Shown piece by piece: positions 10,328 through 23,092 of a DNA stretch of 64,000 nucleotides (its first letter is position 1; each line of letters starts with the position of its first letter). The stretch is from Sanguinoderma infundibulare. Taxonomy: Eukaryota > Basidiomycota > Agaricomycetes > Polyporales > Polyporaceae. The notes under the pieces were generated by a model. That model searched no databases. It was not told the origin of the DNA and saw only the letters and a program-made list of their open reading frames with translations. Location: positions 1,364,001 to 1,428,000 of the forward strand of contig JAVLRN010000004.1 of the NCBI GenBank assembly GCA_032821775.1, written 5' to 3'. Made by a program: the position numbers and the translations under genes.

Positions 10328-12794
10328 TCAACGACGATACAGCTCGACATCGTGGTATGCGGGAGATATCCGCCGGGGAGATATCGGACTCAAGCTGCGG
10401 TCCGATGAAGAGTCCAAGGAAGCCGGTGGAAGATGATAATCGCCGTTGAGTCCAGCGAGCATTGACGGGCGAGATGCGGGTCGTACGGCTGCCTGCGGAG
10501 CGGAACGAGACGAAGGCCGTGCGCCATTCTGAAGGTCTGCGCGCGACCGTGACGCGGAGACACTTCGTTCTCTGGCCGTTCCCTCGTAGTAGATGTCATC
10601 GGAGATTGAGTGCATCATACCGCGCGTGTTCTCAAAGGAGGTCGATGGAGGAAGGGGTGCAACAATTAGTGGCATGGAAGGCGGAAATGATACGGCAGCC
10701 GGAGGAGCGACGGGATGGGGCGGAGGCTGTGCGCCGTTTTGAACGTCTACGCGCGACGGGTATTGGATACTTCCTTCTCCGAGCATCTCCTCGTAGAGGC
10801 GACCGCAGAGTCCCAGGAACCGCATTTTCTCGAGGGAAGGCGACCAAGGCGCGGCGTGTGCAAAGAGCGCTGGTGAGCGAGGCGCGGACAGCACGGCGGC
10901 CTGAGCAGCGGGATGAGGCGGAGGACGTCCGCCATGCTGAAGGTCTGCGCGAGACGGGAAATGGACGTTCGCCTCTCTGAGCATCTCCTCGTAGACGCGG
11001 CCAAAGAGTTCCATGTGCAAGACGAGCGTGTCCTCAGGCCTCCTTTTGCAACGCGTGAAAGAGAGCCGGACCGTGCGGTCAGCGTCACCAAAGTCCTTTG
11101 ACCAGGCGACCCACGATTGGATGCGGTCCTCGGGACGGCTGCGAATGGGCGTGATTTCTGAACGATGCGCATTTGGGGTGGGGCGCTGGGGATCAGATAT
11201 GATGACATTGGCCCAATGAAAGCCGTTTTCGCACATCCCGAGGAAGACGGAGATACGTTCGCTGGTCCACGATTGTTGGAGGCATAGCTGCGTGGAATAG
11301 ACCATGTTCTCGCCCTTTCCGGAGCTACGCTGGAACATGTTGAACCGGAGAGCCGAGAATCTGGAGACGAGCCAATGGGGGAAACGGAACGGCTGCGAGG
11401 GCTCCGAGTTGATCCTCAGCTGACCGATCCTCGAGTATCCAGTCAGCTCGGGAGGGCGGAGAACGATGTAGATGGTGCGCCACGCGGCGTGGACGCGCTT
11501 CCCGTTGAATTCGAGGTGGTTCAGCTCGCGGCCGAGGATGACCATGCGAGCTACGTATCCATGTTGCTCGCCGTGTTTGTGATACACGCAACCAGTGTGG
11601 TAGCGTGGTCTCTTCGGGTCCGTTCCAGAGGAGTCTGGTCGTAGGAAAAGCCCGAGGTGGTCGTCATCAACCTCGCACAAGAGTACTGCAATCATGAGCG
11701 AAGCGTCCACCTGGATCACCGGAAGTCGGCATTCGACCCCATAGCTTGTGACGGTGATGCGTGGGAGCTCGATGTCGTCAAACGGAGGGGCAACGGTGGA
11801 ATGCTGGATTATGACTATGTTAGCCTTGGGCGATAGACGAAAGAAACGTAGAACTAACTCTTGGCGGTGGGTACAGCTCTCTTGCGGAACTTTCAGGGGT
11901 GTAGAGTGTGGGGGCCAGAAATTCTCTCGGCGAAGACGCTAGAAGATACTTCCATCCGCCGTAGACGTCCTGATTTGGGGAAAGGGTGATGCCATGCGCG
12001 CCCCAGTTGCCATGGGGGAGCCCTTTCCCGAAAGTAAAAAGACTCGTGTCTGTCCTGTGCCGCATGAGCTCGTGCTGGAGACGTGTGAAGGCGGCTTCGC
12101 CCTCGCCATAGTTGGTGGGCATGCTGACGCTAAAGAGACCCATCAAACAGTACGCCTCGTCCTCCACCCGGGTCGTCTTCCGCGAGGCAGCCCAGTACAT
12201 GCGCACCGAAATTGAATAGTCGGAAGGCAGCTTCTCCCTGGTGAAGACCTCCGGGGGAATGCGCGTGACATCGAAGAGGACGCCAGCCAACTCCGCCCTG
12301 TTCCCCAATTCGACCCAAGACACGGAGAGGAACACGACGAACGCAGGAGCGATGAGCTCCTGTAGCGTCCACCCGCGAGTGTGCCAGCGACTGTTACGGA
12401 ATGCCGAATTGAGTGCCTCGGGAATGCAGTCGCTGGGGACGTCGGCGAGGTAGGCGTAGCAGATCTCTGCTTGCGAGTACCATTGGTACATGCAGTTGAT
12501 GGACTCCGACAGCTCGCTGCTGCTCGTCTTGTCAATGCAGGACGAGTCTATCCACACCCACCGGTATCCGTGCTTCTCCGCGAGCTTGCAGCACTCGCGG
12601 ATCTTCGAGGAGAGCTCTGGATCCTCTCGAGGATTGGCTCCATACCGCCGACAGCGCTCGCTGATAGCCAGGACCTGTTGGAATGTCTGCTCCTCCCCCT
12701 CCCAGGTGTGCGAGAGGATGGCGTATCCTCCGTCCACGGCTTCGGCACTGGAGAAGTAGTGTAGTTCAGCGCGATCAGTGCTGAGCAACCACAT
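10328..12794 (-). CDS. HET-domain protein with C-terminal repeats
   Basis: HET (heterokaryon-incompatibility) protein, a fungal family linked to non-self recognition and cell death. Exon 1 (12794-11859) begins MWLLSTDRAELHYFS and carries the HET core: YAILSHTWEGEEQTFQQV, YRWVWIDSSCIDKTSS, SINCMYQWYSQAEICYAYL, WHTRGWTLQELIAP, then the typical EDEAYCLMGLFSVSMPTNYGEG. A 55-nt intron (11858-11804, GTTAGT..CTAAC..CCAG) leads to exon 2: ITVTSYGVECRLPVIQ, VLLCEVDDDHLGLFL, RPRYHTGCVY, the usual downstream domain. The C-terminal ~200 residues hold three imperfect ~69-residue repeats (see separate entry). Stop about 10328. Complete, ~775 residues. Confidence 0.88.
10470..10990 (-). repeat. Threefold ~207-bp coding repeat in the HET gene
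   Basis: Three in-frame imperfect copies, each with a YEEM-like segment (partly lost in the last), an S-R-A/V-D-L/V-Q-N/H-G motif and a P-rich HPxAxxAAV tail. Equivalent points sit near 10490, 10695 and 10905, so the spacing is ~207 bp (69 codons). They differ by many substitutions, so the array is not recent. Confidence 0.65.
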
Positions 12795-13985
12795 GGCGTT
12801 GTCGGCTACAGCAGATCATCGTCATTTGTGAGGCACCGTGAAGCTGTGAATTGATCTGAACGTACTGAGAAAGGTTTCCCAATGGGATAAATATTGCGGA
12901 GAGACTCAGGATAGTAGCGAGGAAGCTTTGGCGTTGAAGGTGCGAAAGGGCTGTTTTATGGACGAGAGGTAGCGCGGACGCCGACCACCGCGTGTTATTA
13001 TTCGGGTCCAGTTAGCCGAGCCAGCGCAGCATCATCTGACACACACGCACATGGACGACGCTCTTCGCACAGCCGACGATTATAAGGAATGCTTCCTGTG
13101 GCTGTCCAATAGAGTCGACCGAGCGTTCGACAATCGTTCCATATCTGTTTGAACCTCTGCTGACTTTAAGTTCTCGATCAGCCTGGGAAATCACATCGGA
13201 ATCGAGGTGCAGGCCGCGCAGACATAGTCGGTGAAACTCACCTCGTTGTCGACGCGTGCCAGCCCACTTGCGAAAGAAGAGTCAACAGGATGTGGGAAAT
13301 GATGGCGCAACTTCCTGGGCGGTCGAGGCTGAGGAGGCTGTGAGGTCGATGCTGAAATGCGATGGGGCGTAAGCAGTGCAGCAGCAATGGGGCACTCTAG
13401 AGTCCACTGCCCCTGAACCACAAGCACTGTCGGAACCTGATACGAACGTCGGTGCATGTCGAGCCACTCCAGACGATATAGCTGGTTTGGTTATTGCGAG
13501 CCCGCTGGTGGGTGCTTCGCTGTCAGGAAGGCCAACAGGATCGCGCTTCGCCATGTGGACGCAGAACGCTCGGGTAGGAGCTATCTCACAGGCTGCAAGT
13601 CTTGAAAACTGGATTGGGGACACGAGAAGCTGAGCATTCCGTGGTGCGTGCGGAGAAATAGGTGGGACAGCACCGATCGAAAGCATGATGGCGCGAGGGG
13701 TTTGCGTCAACCAATGGCTCACTCGATTGGAAAGGAGCATGGTTCACCGGACCGAAGAGAAAGGATACTCATTTGAAGACATGCAAACCTTCAGACTCGA
13801 AGGATGCGATCAAGATGTCGTCTGAACCGGAATAACAGGAATAACAGGAAATAACGGTGTCCAGGGTCCACTTTACTACAACCGGAGATCAGCCATGACG
13901 CGAATCAGGCGTAAAATATGTAGCACGCACCACGACGCCGCCAACAAGTGTGGTAAGAGACCAGGGATTGCATTACGGATCGACA
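12795..13985. other. Intergenic, no gene seen
   Basis: Contains the HET promoter and the 3' flank of the BTB gene at 13986. A 152-codon open frame on the minus strand (13282-13740) has no domain resemblance and no supporting splice structure. Confidence 0.4.
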
Positions 13986-15097
13986 CTAAACGTCGGCAGC
14001 GTTGTTTGTACCCCAACCCGGGACCTCGATTCCAAAGATTGCAGGCAGCCTGTTCCACACGTCCTGCCGCTCCTTCTTGTCGCGCTCCGTGACCACCTTT
14101 TGGCACTCTGCGCAAAGTTTGACGTCGCTCTCATGTGCGAACATGGCTGTAAACGGCGCACATGGGTCCGTGCTGACGACTTGGCTGGCGTACTTGTCGA
14201 AGAGCGCGAGGGTCCTCCGGAAGGCAACACGACAGTCCTTGGCGTTCTTGCATTTCACAGACACGTTCGCCGGCCGGAAAACACGAGTAGCGACCGTGAG
14301 CCCGCAAGTCGCAAGTTCGTACCTGGCGCTGAGGCATCGCCCAATGTCATCGAGGGGAAGCTGCTCCTTTGAACCGTCTTCCCGAGCGACGCCATTGACG
14401 ATCGAGGCACCAGCTTCGGCGCAGTCGAGAAATGCAATGGGGAGGAGGGAGTGCTCTCCCAGAAGACGGGCGAGGTTGATGACGCCGACAGAGTGCTCGA
14501 GGGTGAAGTGCGGAAGCAGGGTAGAAGACGACCATACGTCCAAGTCGTCGGTGAAGTGCTTCTTGAGGTACTTGATGGAGTCCTCTACAAGCGGGGATAT
14601 CTGGTACTTGTGCCCGAGCCGAATGCAAGCGGAAATGGCATCGTACGTGGGTTCGTGGGCATCATACGTACTGGAGTCAGGTCAGCGGAGGGATAACAGA
14701 CACTGAAGGTGCAATAGGCGTACTTTGGCTCCCTCCGGCCCATGCAGACCCGGAGAACGTGCCGGAGATCTTGGGGAGAATCGGTGAGATGAACGATGGG
14801 GCAGGCTGCACTGGTAACAGAAGCACTGTCTGGAGGTTGGGGGAGGGAGAACATGTCTCTGAAGACCGGCGAGAGGTCTGCGAGTATGCCTTTGTAGACA
14901 CGGAACTCGACGTTGCGCGCGAAGAGAATGATGGTGCCATCTTCGTACCAGAACTTCTCATCCCGCTCCTTCGGACCACCACCACCTTCCTCTCCACCGA
15001 CATCGGGAGCATCGGGGCTTGACGTCGAGTTGGATCCCGCCCGCGCTCGCTTCCTGCTGCGAGTATTACCGGAGATACTTGCGGACTCGGAGGCCAT
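13986..15097 (-). CDS. BTB/POZ protein with C-terminal Cys module
   Basis: Complete two-exon BTB/POZ gene. Exon 1 starts at ATG 15097 (MASESASISGNTRSRKRAR), with the basic patch, then KFWYEDGTIILFARNVEFRVY, ILADLSPVFRDMFSLPQPP, DSPQDLRHVLRVCMG. A ~56-nt intron follows (about 14722-14667, GTACGC...CTCCAG). Exon 2: ISACIRLGHKYQISPLVEDS, HSVGVINLARLLGEHSLLP, CKNAKDC, KLCAEC, LPAIFGIEVPGWG, stop 13986. Reads intact. With the broken copy at 15392 it forms a head-to-head pair only ~300 bp apart, so they may have shared a promoter. Confidence 0.88.
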
Positions 15098-15391
15098 GCT
15101 GAACGAAGCCGTAGACCTTTGAAAACGTCGCCGTTGGCAGTTTCAGGAAAAGAGACGTCAAATATACCAGAGCGAGAGTCTACTATAGTGCGTGCGTGCT
15201 GAGGCCGAGGAGGGAGACAAAGGAGGGACTTGCCGCGGTCGCACTGTGGCCATGGCGTGACATATATCAGGTGAGGAAAGGTCACCCGAGTCTTTGCCGC
15301 CGTGCACTCGCCGCCGTCACTGGCTGCGACTGCACTGACTGGTTACTCTGCCAATCGCTAATCTCCTCGTACCTCTGAGTTGCACCCCGCG

Positions 15392-16123
15392 ATGTCTGCC
15401 GAAGCCACGAACAAACGAGCAAAGATCGAGTCCGACTATGAACCGGACAACGAGTCAGGGGAGAAATAGTCGGACGGTTGCGCGGCCGACAGTCAGAGAG
15501 AACGAGATGAGGAATTCTGGAGTGGTGCGAGGACGGAAACATTATCCTTGTTGCTGGAAATGTCGAGTTTCGTGTCTTCAAAGGCATCCTCGCCGAGCTC
15601 TCCCCCGTCTTCAAAGACATGCTGTCCCTCCCACAACCCCCAAACACTCCCTCAGACCCCACACCACGCCCCGTCGTGCATCTGACCGACTCCCCCCACG
15701 ATCTCCGTCACATCCTGCGTGTGTATATGCCCAAGGCGGACCCTAGGTGAGTGGTAAACCCACTACCATTGCGCCAATAGTGATTAGAGCGGAAGACAGC
15801 CCTTTCGATCCTACATTCGACACCATTTCCGCGTCAATCCGCCTAGGCAACAAATATCAACTCTCGGAGCTTGTCGAGCACTCTGTCGCGTACCTCAAGA
15901 AGTACCACCCTGTGAGCCTTGATGACTGGCCAGACACGAATAGTTACGGCCTACCCATGTTCAATTACATTACATGCTCATGCAATCCCTTTTTTCGCAG
16001 GTCGGAGACCATGTTCTCAAGGCCGCACAGTCGCTATCGTTCCGGGGCCGTCATGAGACGCATATTTCCTAGATGTGTACGCATCCAAAGTCACCCAATG
16101 GACAATAGCTGGATAAGACGATG
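15392..16123 (+). pseudogene. BTB/POZ paralog, broken and truncated
   Basis: Starts like its paralogs (MSAEATNKRAKIESDY) but meets TAG at 15467-15469 after 25 codons. A further frameshift lies at ~15520-15527, where EFWYEDGN should be. Beyond it the BTB core is clear: NVEFRVFKGILAELSPVFKDM, DSPHDLRHILRVYMPKADPR, then an intron with GTGAGT at ~15748, then FDTISASIRLGNKYQ and LVEHSVAYLKKYHP. Homology stops near 15965; the HAIGVVNLARL block and the cysteine module are missing. The gene is dead, and the region to 16369 contains no replacement 3' part. Confidence 0.85.
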
Positions 16124-16369
16124 ATGGGACCGGTGCTCCGGCAATGTCATCCGTCCTATGACACGGGTATGTCCTAGTCTTCAGATTCCTCGCTCAGGAC
16201 GCTTCCCACAGATCAGGCCTTCGGGGACCTTACGCTGTAGCTGATCAGCATCTGTCCATGGCGTCGAATACGACGCTGTCAGTGCCACAGCGGCCCTTCG
16301 GCCGGCGAGCTTCTCTCTCGCAGCCCCCTTATATATTCTGCCCCCGTACGGCATCCAAGACACAACGCC

Positions 16370-18519
16370 ATGGTCTCTTTTGCCATTCCCCCGCAGTGCC
16401 TCCGCCTGTCGGGGTGGGTTTCCGTCTATCTGTTGCTCGTGCCGTCATTAGCGCGTGAGACAGCACCGACAGTCGAGGTCAACGGAACGACCATCGTCGG
16501 GGGGTCGCAGACGTTCGCCGACATCATCGCTGTCGACTCCTTCGGAGGTCAGTACACACAAGCACGCTAGGACGTTATGGCGCGGGAACAGGTTGCTTAC
16601 CTCGCCTCGTGCTCGTGTGTGGCAGGGATACCATTTACGGAACCGCCTCTCGGGGATTTGCGCTTCGCGTGGAGGTCGACAGTCTCGGCGTGCCTACGTT
16701 CAATGCGACGAAGTTCGGTGCGCCCTGCATGCAGTTTGATGTACGTACCCGGTGTGTACATGCGAGTAGGAGACAGATGCTGATTGATGATGTCCCGAGC
16801 TTAGGTTGAAGGCGTTTCGGAAGATTGCCTGACCCTGAACGTCTTCCGGCCGTCCGCGTCTTTGCTTCCCCGCGATACGCCTGTCCCTTGTGATGCTGTG
16901 GATATACGGCGGAGGATTCCTGGAGGGCGTCTCAACCGTCTTCAACGCTACCGAGATCATCGTGCAGAGCATCTTGAGGGTAAGTCATACAGCACGCGGG
17001 TGATGCTCTGGCTTATCGCTCGGCTCTAGAGGACTCCTGTAGTATACGTGAGTATCAATTATTGCGTGGGACCGTTCGGGTTCCCCCAAGGAACAGAAGC
17101 GGACAAGCTTGGTGCGGTAAACCTCGGTCTCGGAGACTAGCTTGCGGCGATCTCGTGGGTGCAGAAGCATATCAGAGCGTTCGGAGGCATTCCCACCAAG
17201 GTGTGTGGAGGGTTGTTCTTGCTTTTGTGCAATATATCTGAGGATTTTGCAGATCACTCTATTCGGACAAAGCGCGGGCTCTATATCCATCGCCGACTTG
17301 TACCTCAACGTCGGCCTTGAGAACTATGGTGTTCGGGGAGCGGTCAGCAGCCACAACCGTTGTGTGTGATGACTGCTAAGCTTACGCTCTCTGGCAGATC
17401 ATGGAGTCAGGCTCTGCCGGAACTCTGCCGTCGTTCAACGCCTCGCGACGCGACGTCGTGTGGGGATGCGATTGTGGGCAACACGACCGAATGCGCGCAC
17501 GCGGCGCCCGGAGCGACGTTCTCATGCATGCGCAGTACGACGACGGCGGACCTCTTGGCATCCTGGCAGGCAGTCGCCGCCGCTTTCCCCGAGCCCTTCC
17601 TTTTCGTCCCAGTCATTGACGGACCCCGAAGGCCTGCTTCCGGACCTCCCCTCCAAGCTTCTCGCAGCCGGCCACTTCTCCAAGATCCCGTTCATCGCCG
17701 GAACGGTGCTCGACGAAGGCACGGACTTCGTGCCGGAGCAGATCTCGACCGATCAGGAGCTGCTTGAGTTAATCGTCGTTGCGGACAATCCGTTCGCAAC
17801 TGAACTCACGCCCAAGTTCCAGAATGACGTCGCCACGCTGCTCACTCTGTATCCGAGCAACGCCGCACTGGGCTCGCCGTTCGGGACGGGGAACGAGACC
17901 TTCGGGCTGAGCAGCGAGTACAAGCGTGCGGCGGCGCTGGTCGGTGACGCGTCATTCCAGGCGACTCGGCGGGAGTGGATCCAGGCGGCGACAGCGGCGG
18001 GCATGAAGACGTTCGGGTACATCTTCACGGATCAGAATGTGGCCCTAGCAGATCTGGCGATGGGAGGTATGTGATTTCGTGCTCATGTTTGTAGCGGTCG
18101 CTCACGATTGCGATGCCTTTTGACAGTCCATCACACCTCCGAGGTTCCTTACGTGTACGGCGATCCGTCGATTGCGGAGGCTTACGTAGAGAGCGGGATG
18201 ATGTCCCTGGCCATGGTGGATTACTGGGTGTCGTTCGCTGCGAGCGGGACGCCTAACGATGGGAAAGGTCTTCCAAGTACGTCCCTTGGCGTCCCTCAGG
18301 CTCTCGCTAATACCGACTGAATCGATTTCTCCTAGAAACCACCTGGCCTCAATATGAATCCGACAACCAGGTATGTTCTCGTTTCGAGAGATCGATACGG
18401 GTAATCTCTGACATGCTGAAAATGTGCAGGTCCTGATTCAGTTCGACACTGCGAAGCTTACCTCCGACTTGTCGAAGGCTACCTTCGCTATCATTGCGGA
18501 CAATTACCGCGCACAGTAG
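16370..18519 (+). pseudogene. Type-B carboxylesterase/lipase, decayed
   Basis: Remnant of a secreted alpha/beta-hydrolase of the carboxylesterase/lipase (type B) family. Signal peptide from ATG 16370 (MVSFAIPPQCLRLSGW). Blocks seen: IPFTEPPLGDLRF, EDCLTLNVFRPS, MLWIYGGGFLEG (oxyanion hole), VYVSINYCVGPFGFP, KHIRAFGGIP, ITLFGQSAGSISIADLYL (nucleophile Ser in GQSAG), LLPDLPSKLLAAGHFSKIPFI, DEGTDF, HHTSEVPYVYG (His region), and VDYWVSFAASGTPND; TAG at 18517-18519. Lesions: frameshifts near 16672, 16888, 17463 and 17625, and TAG at 17138-17140 where the family has Gln (CAG to TAG). Introns keep usable splice sites, so decay is moderate in age. Confidence 0.85.
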
Positions 18520-19860
18520 ATATCGTTCATCAACTCTATCGCTGCTGATATTGCGGAATAAGTGAGTCGAGAACGGTTGAATGGCGAGGAGTACATTGAC
18601 CGCGGCGTAGATGTCGGCCTAATTCGTTCTATACACAACGTGTTCTCGAGTCTGCTATGGTATAATATGCACGTTCATTCGACGCAGACGATTACGTTCC
18701 CGTTTGATGGCAGTACACACGTTCGCCAAGCATCGCCAACTTGGTTAGCGAAACCTACCCACACGAGGCTATTACATAGTCGACACCGGTCTCCCACCTT
18801 GTACGTCCCTCGTGCTTACGAATCGCGAGGATCGGAACTAACTCGTGTGTACACTGACAGTTCAGGACGTTTCTTCGTGGAAATGAAGATGAAGGCCATC
18901 TTTGCCAATGCACTCGTTCACCGCGACCTAGAGCTTCAGGAAGCGCAAGACGGCCAGAGAAGTGTCTCAATTATCGTGACAGCCGACTTTCCCTTGTCGT
19001 TCCGTTTTTTGATCCTCCACTAACATCACGATTAGTTGCCCATATTATATTCCATGCTCATCGAGTGGCTGCACACAACGAACTGTTTCAGTCCATACAA
19101 ATGCTTCTGCGAGTGTAGTATCACAACGTTGCGGAGGGAAGACTATGCGGGTATCAGCTGACTCCATAACTGGCACTCGAACGAATTTGGCCTACGTATA
19201 CTAGGCCGGACACTTTGGCCATCTCCGGGACGAAAAGTATGAGGCGTATCCAGGCGGAGGATGCGTAGTTGCATAGCAAAAGGCAAGGCGAATAATCTCA
19301 TGCAGAAGGCGCCGGACGAAGTCAACGCGCAGTTCAAGAAGTCGGCCCCGCCATGCCGCCGAGGCCGCGTTATCTGCAGTGGCGCCTTTTCGTCTGCACG
19401 ACTTGATCAGTTCCCCCACTACCTATCGCTACCCCGAACTAGCATCCAACACTATTCTGAACATATCATCTCCCTTTACGTCGTTTGGCTCATCCGAGGT
19501 ACAACCAGCCGGCTTGTCATCCCATCACCGTTCAATTCGTGAGACGCGTCGTTGGTCCTTGACGCACTGAACAAACTGCAAGTCTTTTGATCATTGGCAA
19601 GGATCTCCACAATCCCTTTTGTGAACCTTGGACACTACACTTGGTTCGTGTCGTTTTATATTCCCGTAGTTCCGGTTCCATTGGGCACGAATTTGCTAAC
19701 ATTTTAACTTAGTTGTCTAGCGTCGAGACAGTTCTTACGAGCATTCGTTGCGACCTCCTGCGAACGTACCAGCCTCAAATGCTGGGCATACATTCTGCAA
19801 AACCATCAACAAAGGCGTAAGCTATAAGCCGCTTGCTAATGCTGTAAACTACTTTTATTA
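18520..19860. other. Intergenic, no gene seen
   Basis: About 1.3 kb of comparatively AT-richer sequence. Open frames of 60-150 codons show no family resemblance. The 3' end probably holds the promoter and perhaps a short first exon of the HET gene that follows. Confidence 0.4.
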
Positions 19861-19861
19861 G

Positions 19862-21919
19862 AATCCACTGTACAGACTCTACCTCAGCATCGATGTGGCA
19901 CGCTCCCTAGTGTGCGATAACTGTTGGGAGAGCGGTCTCTTCGCACCCTACACATTCCGGGATCGCTTGGGAAATCTGATCTGGGAGTTCGATAAGCCCA
20001 GGCTGAGGTCTTTCAGGTACACTTCAACATGCGGTGCCATTTATGCATCGCGCCAAAGCGGGTGTAATTGGTGTTCATTGCTCACGAACGCCTTGGAGTC
20101 TCGCCCTTTCACCCCCGGTCAGGATGTCCTCACCATCCACGTATTATTCCAATTGGCACGTTACGATCTCGCCGGCAAAGTCTTGATCAGCGCCCCGCTC
20201 ATCCATGTGGAGATTGACAATCGTGAGCTCTGCTCGTACCCACTCTACACGCTCGTAGGTTTGTCCCCATAGCGATATCTTTGCTCTATCATTCCTTGAC
20301 AACATCACACAGACGACGCATGCGCGGATGAAATCGTGGCTCGGGAGAGGGTACGACGGATGAGATCAACGGAGACGTGCCGTCTTGCTCTTGACCACCT
20401 ATCGTACTGCATCGACAACCACGACGCATGCCCCAAGCCGCGCCAGGGTCGCGTCCTCCCCACTCGCGTCATCGATTGCACCGACCCAGAACAGCCGCGA
20501 CTCTACTTCACTGGTGGTTCCGTCCGCTGGTCCTACGTCGCGCTGAGCTACGTTTGGGGCGAGGACCAGCCCAACAAAACCAAGCAGCACAACGTGGACA
20601 CGTACGCTCGAGGAATCAATATCGATTTACTCCCGCAGACCCTCAGGGACGCAATCTGGGTCACGCACGCGTGTGGAGAGAAGTACCTCTGGATCGACGC
20701 CCTATGTATCATCCAGGACTCCAAAGAAGATAAGCGTCGAGAGCTCGCGAATATCCCTTCTATATTCGAAAACGCGTCTTTCACCATCATCGCCGCGCGG
20801 TCGTCCAAGGCGAGCGAAGGGTTCCTGCACGACTGCCCGCCACCCTCCGTGCCGATCCATCGTCTTCCGTTCCCGTGCAAAGATAACCCGAACCAATTCG
20901 GCACGATATACGTCGAGCAGGACAATCTTGACGCGTACGACGACGACTGCAACCTGAACGACCCGGTGCACAAACGGGCGTGGTGCCTCGAAGAACGCTT
21001 GCTGTCCACCCGCATGCTCGTGTACACCTCAAACACCCTTCGCTTCCACTGCCAGACCATGGATATGAACGTCGGCGATGCCGTCCGCCAGTCACACTAT
21101 TTCGCGCATCACCGCCTCACTATCGATTGGATGCCCCCACCTGACGAACTTGACCCACCATTCGAAAATGACTCAGAGAAACTCGGCTTAATGCTGGTGC
21201 TGTGGGAAAATATAGTGGGCAACTACACCGCGCGCACAGTCACGCAAAGCGAGGACAAGCTCATCGCCCTTGCGGGTGTCGCGATGCGCTTCGGCGAACG
21301 GTGGAAGAGGGGGCCGTATTTGGCGGGTCTCTGGCTCGACGACCTTCAGCACGATCTCATGTGGCGGACGGAGGACGGCGCGCAGCTTCCGCGACCGGAA
21401 GTGTACAGGGCGCCCTCGTGGTCGTGGGCATCGGTGGATAGTCTTGTGGTGCCTAGAAGATGGTATGACCGGGAGTTCGAGATACTTTACGAGCTCAAGG
21501 CCCACGGGCTGGCGCTAGCTTCCGACAAACTTCCCTTCGGCGCTGTGGTGGCAGGCTCCTTGACACTCGGGGCTCGTTTACTCAAAGCGGCATGGCGCGA
21601 CGACGGTCTGTATGCTTATCCGGCTCAGCTCTATCCTTCCGGGCCTCTTGCGGAGGATGTCATGAACAGCCAAGCCGATTGCAAAAACGCCGGCCCGGGA
21701 TTCGCCATCTCTCGTGCATGGCGAGATGCGATGGAACCCTGCAGTCCGGACGTTTGGCTCCTCCCGGTCTCTTGGGCGGCGTATCTCATAGGTTTAGTTG
21801 TGGTATCTACGGGTAGCCCAGAGGAGTATCGACGGGTCGGTCGCTTCGATGACTATTCTCAGTCGATATCGAAGAACGACGTTGAAAAGCTTAGTCTCCA
21901 AAGTATTACACTTGTATAG
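19862..21919 (+). CDS. HET-domain protein
   Basis: Second HET protein, unrelated in detail to the one at 10-12 kb. The N-terminal exon has a CxxC-rich lead-in (SLVCDNCWESGLF, SGCNWCSLL). A 54-nt intron (20259-20312, GTTTGT...CACAG, phase 1) joins to the HET domain: VRWSYVALSYVWGEDQPNKT, LPQTLRDAIWVTHACGEKY, LWIDALCIIQDSKEDK, NIPSIFENASFTIIAA, AWCLEERLLSTRMLVYTSNT, LAGVAMRFG, and YRAPSWSWASVD. These are the classic HET signatures. Stop at 21917-21919. The start codon is unresolved: an acceptor (TTATTAG) at about 19861 implies an upstream short exon I could not place. Confidence 0.85.
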
Positions 21920-22778
21920 CCCACTACCTCGAACAGTAACCTCCGAGCGTTCTCACATCGCATACTCAGATTGATATGGATATGGCTGAGCTTGCAAAGT
22001 GAAGCTGGGAACAATGTCGTCCTGGTGTACAACATCATTGCCGTGACATTTCCGTGCCCTAGGACGTTGTAGATAAGATGATTAGCACGAGACAATGAGG
22101 AATTTAGGACGGCGACCGACCTCCGGCCAGGGCTTATGAATCTCCAGGACATCCTTTGCTGCGTCTCGAAAGCGGTGTTTCAACAGGAGCCACTGTTCTT
22201 GAGCCCGAGTGCGAGTGCATTCCATGTTTACTGAATGAAGAGTGGTTTGCATGACAATGACGATAGTGGGGGGTTGGGGAGAGGTCGATGCCCGCCAGTT
22301 CTGATGCCATGGTTTATCAGGGATTGTGAGAACGTGTTCGTGTTTAAGAACTCCCATCACTCACATGCATCGCAGGTTGCGAGAGTTGCAAAGCTATTGT
22401 TTGATAGGAACGGCATCTCGATCCAACAATACCGCGTCGTGACTTGCGCGAAGAACACTATGTAGGTCAGCAGGCAACCATCAGAACGAGTTGGTGGACA
22501 CCGCGGAAAGACGGCATCTCAGCACGAACGACCTAGAGTCGAGAGAGACCAAACGTGCCCGACAATAGCCAGCTTTAGCTCAGTTGTGAGAGAGAAACTG
22601 CCAGTGCCAGGTGGTGCTGATTGAAGAATCCACGCGGGCCAGGATTCGTGATGGCACAGCGGAGGCCATATATGCAAGATAGAAGCAGTGCTGCGAGTCC
22701 TTCCGCGACATGCATCAGTGGCAGTTGTGGACCGTCGGTGGTGGAACAAAAACGGCCTTCGGACACGCTGGAATCGTC
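21920..22778. other. Intergenic, no gene seen
   Basis: Left flank of the composite transposon. Nothing recognisable on either strand. Confidence 0.4.
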
Positions 22779-22786
22779 ACCAATCG
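22779..22786. repeat. Target-site duplication, left copy (ACCAATCG)
   Basis: ACCAATCG immediately precedes the left TIR and is repeated exactly at 45268-45275 immediately after the right TIR. An 8-bp duplication matches what is known for Zisupton/KDZ-type DNA transposons. Confidence 0.9.
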
Positions 22787-23092
22787 CACCTGATCATCAC
22801 GGTCTTCCCACGTAATTAGGTTGGTATGACCAACGTCACATGACAGCCAAATAAGCCCGAAAGACGTTAAACCCCAGCACTACCAGTAATACTGCCAATA
22901 CACCCCTCCGGTATACTGTTTAAGGTAAGGATCAGCGGCCCCGCTATCAAGTTGTTATCTGGGTTACTGATAATGAGGCCATCATTGATCACAGATAACG
23001 CCAGGCGTTGAATATGAGGTTCCCGCGCATCCCGCCGGCGCCATCGCTCCCTCCCACGTCCACCGCTGCCGGACCAGTCGTGCTCGCTGTCT
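22787..23092 (+). repeat. Outer element, left TIR
   Basis: ~306 bp beginning CACCTGATCATCACGGTC; reverse complement of 44962-45267 at about 97%. Mismatches seen are all G/A or C/T. Confidence 0.92.

Noticed and set aside
13282..13740. 152-codon open frame on the minus strand
   Set aside because: No family resemblance; probably a chance open frame.
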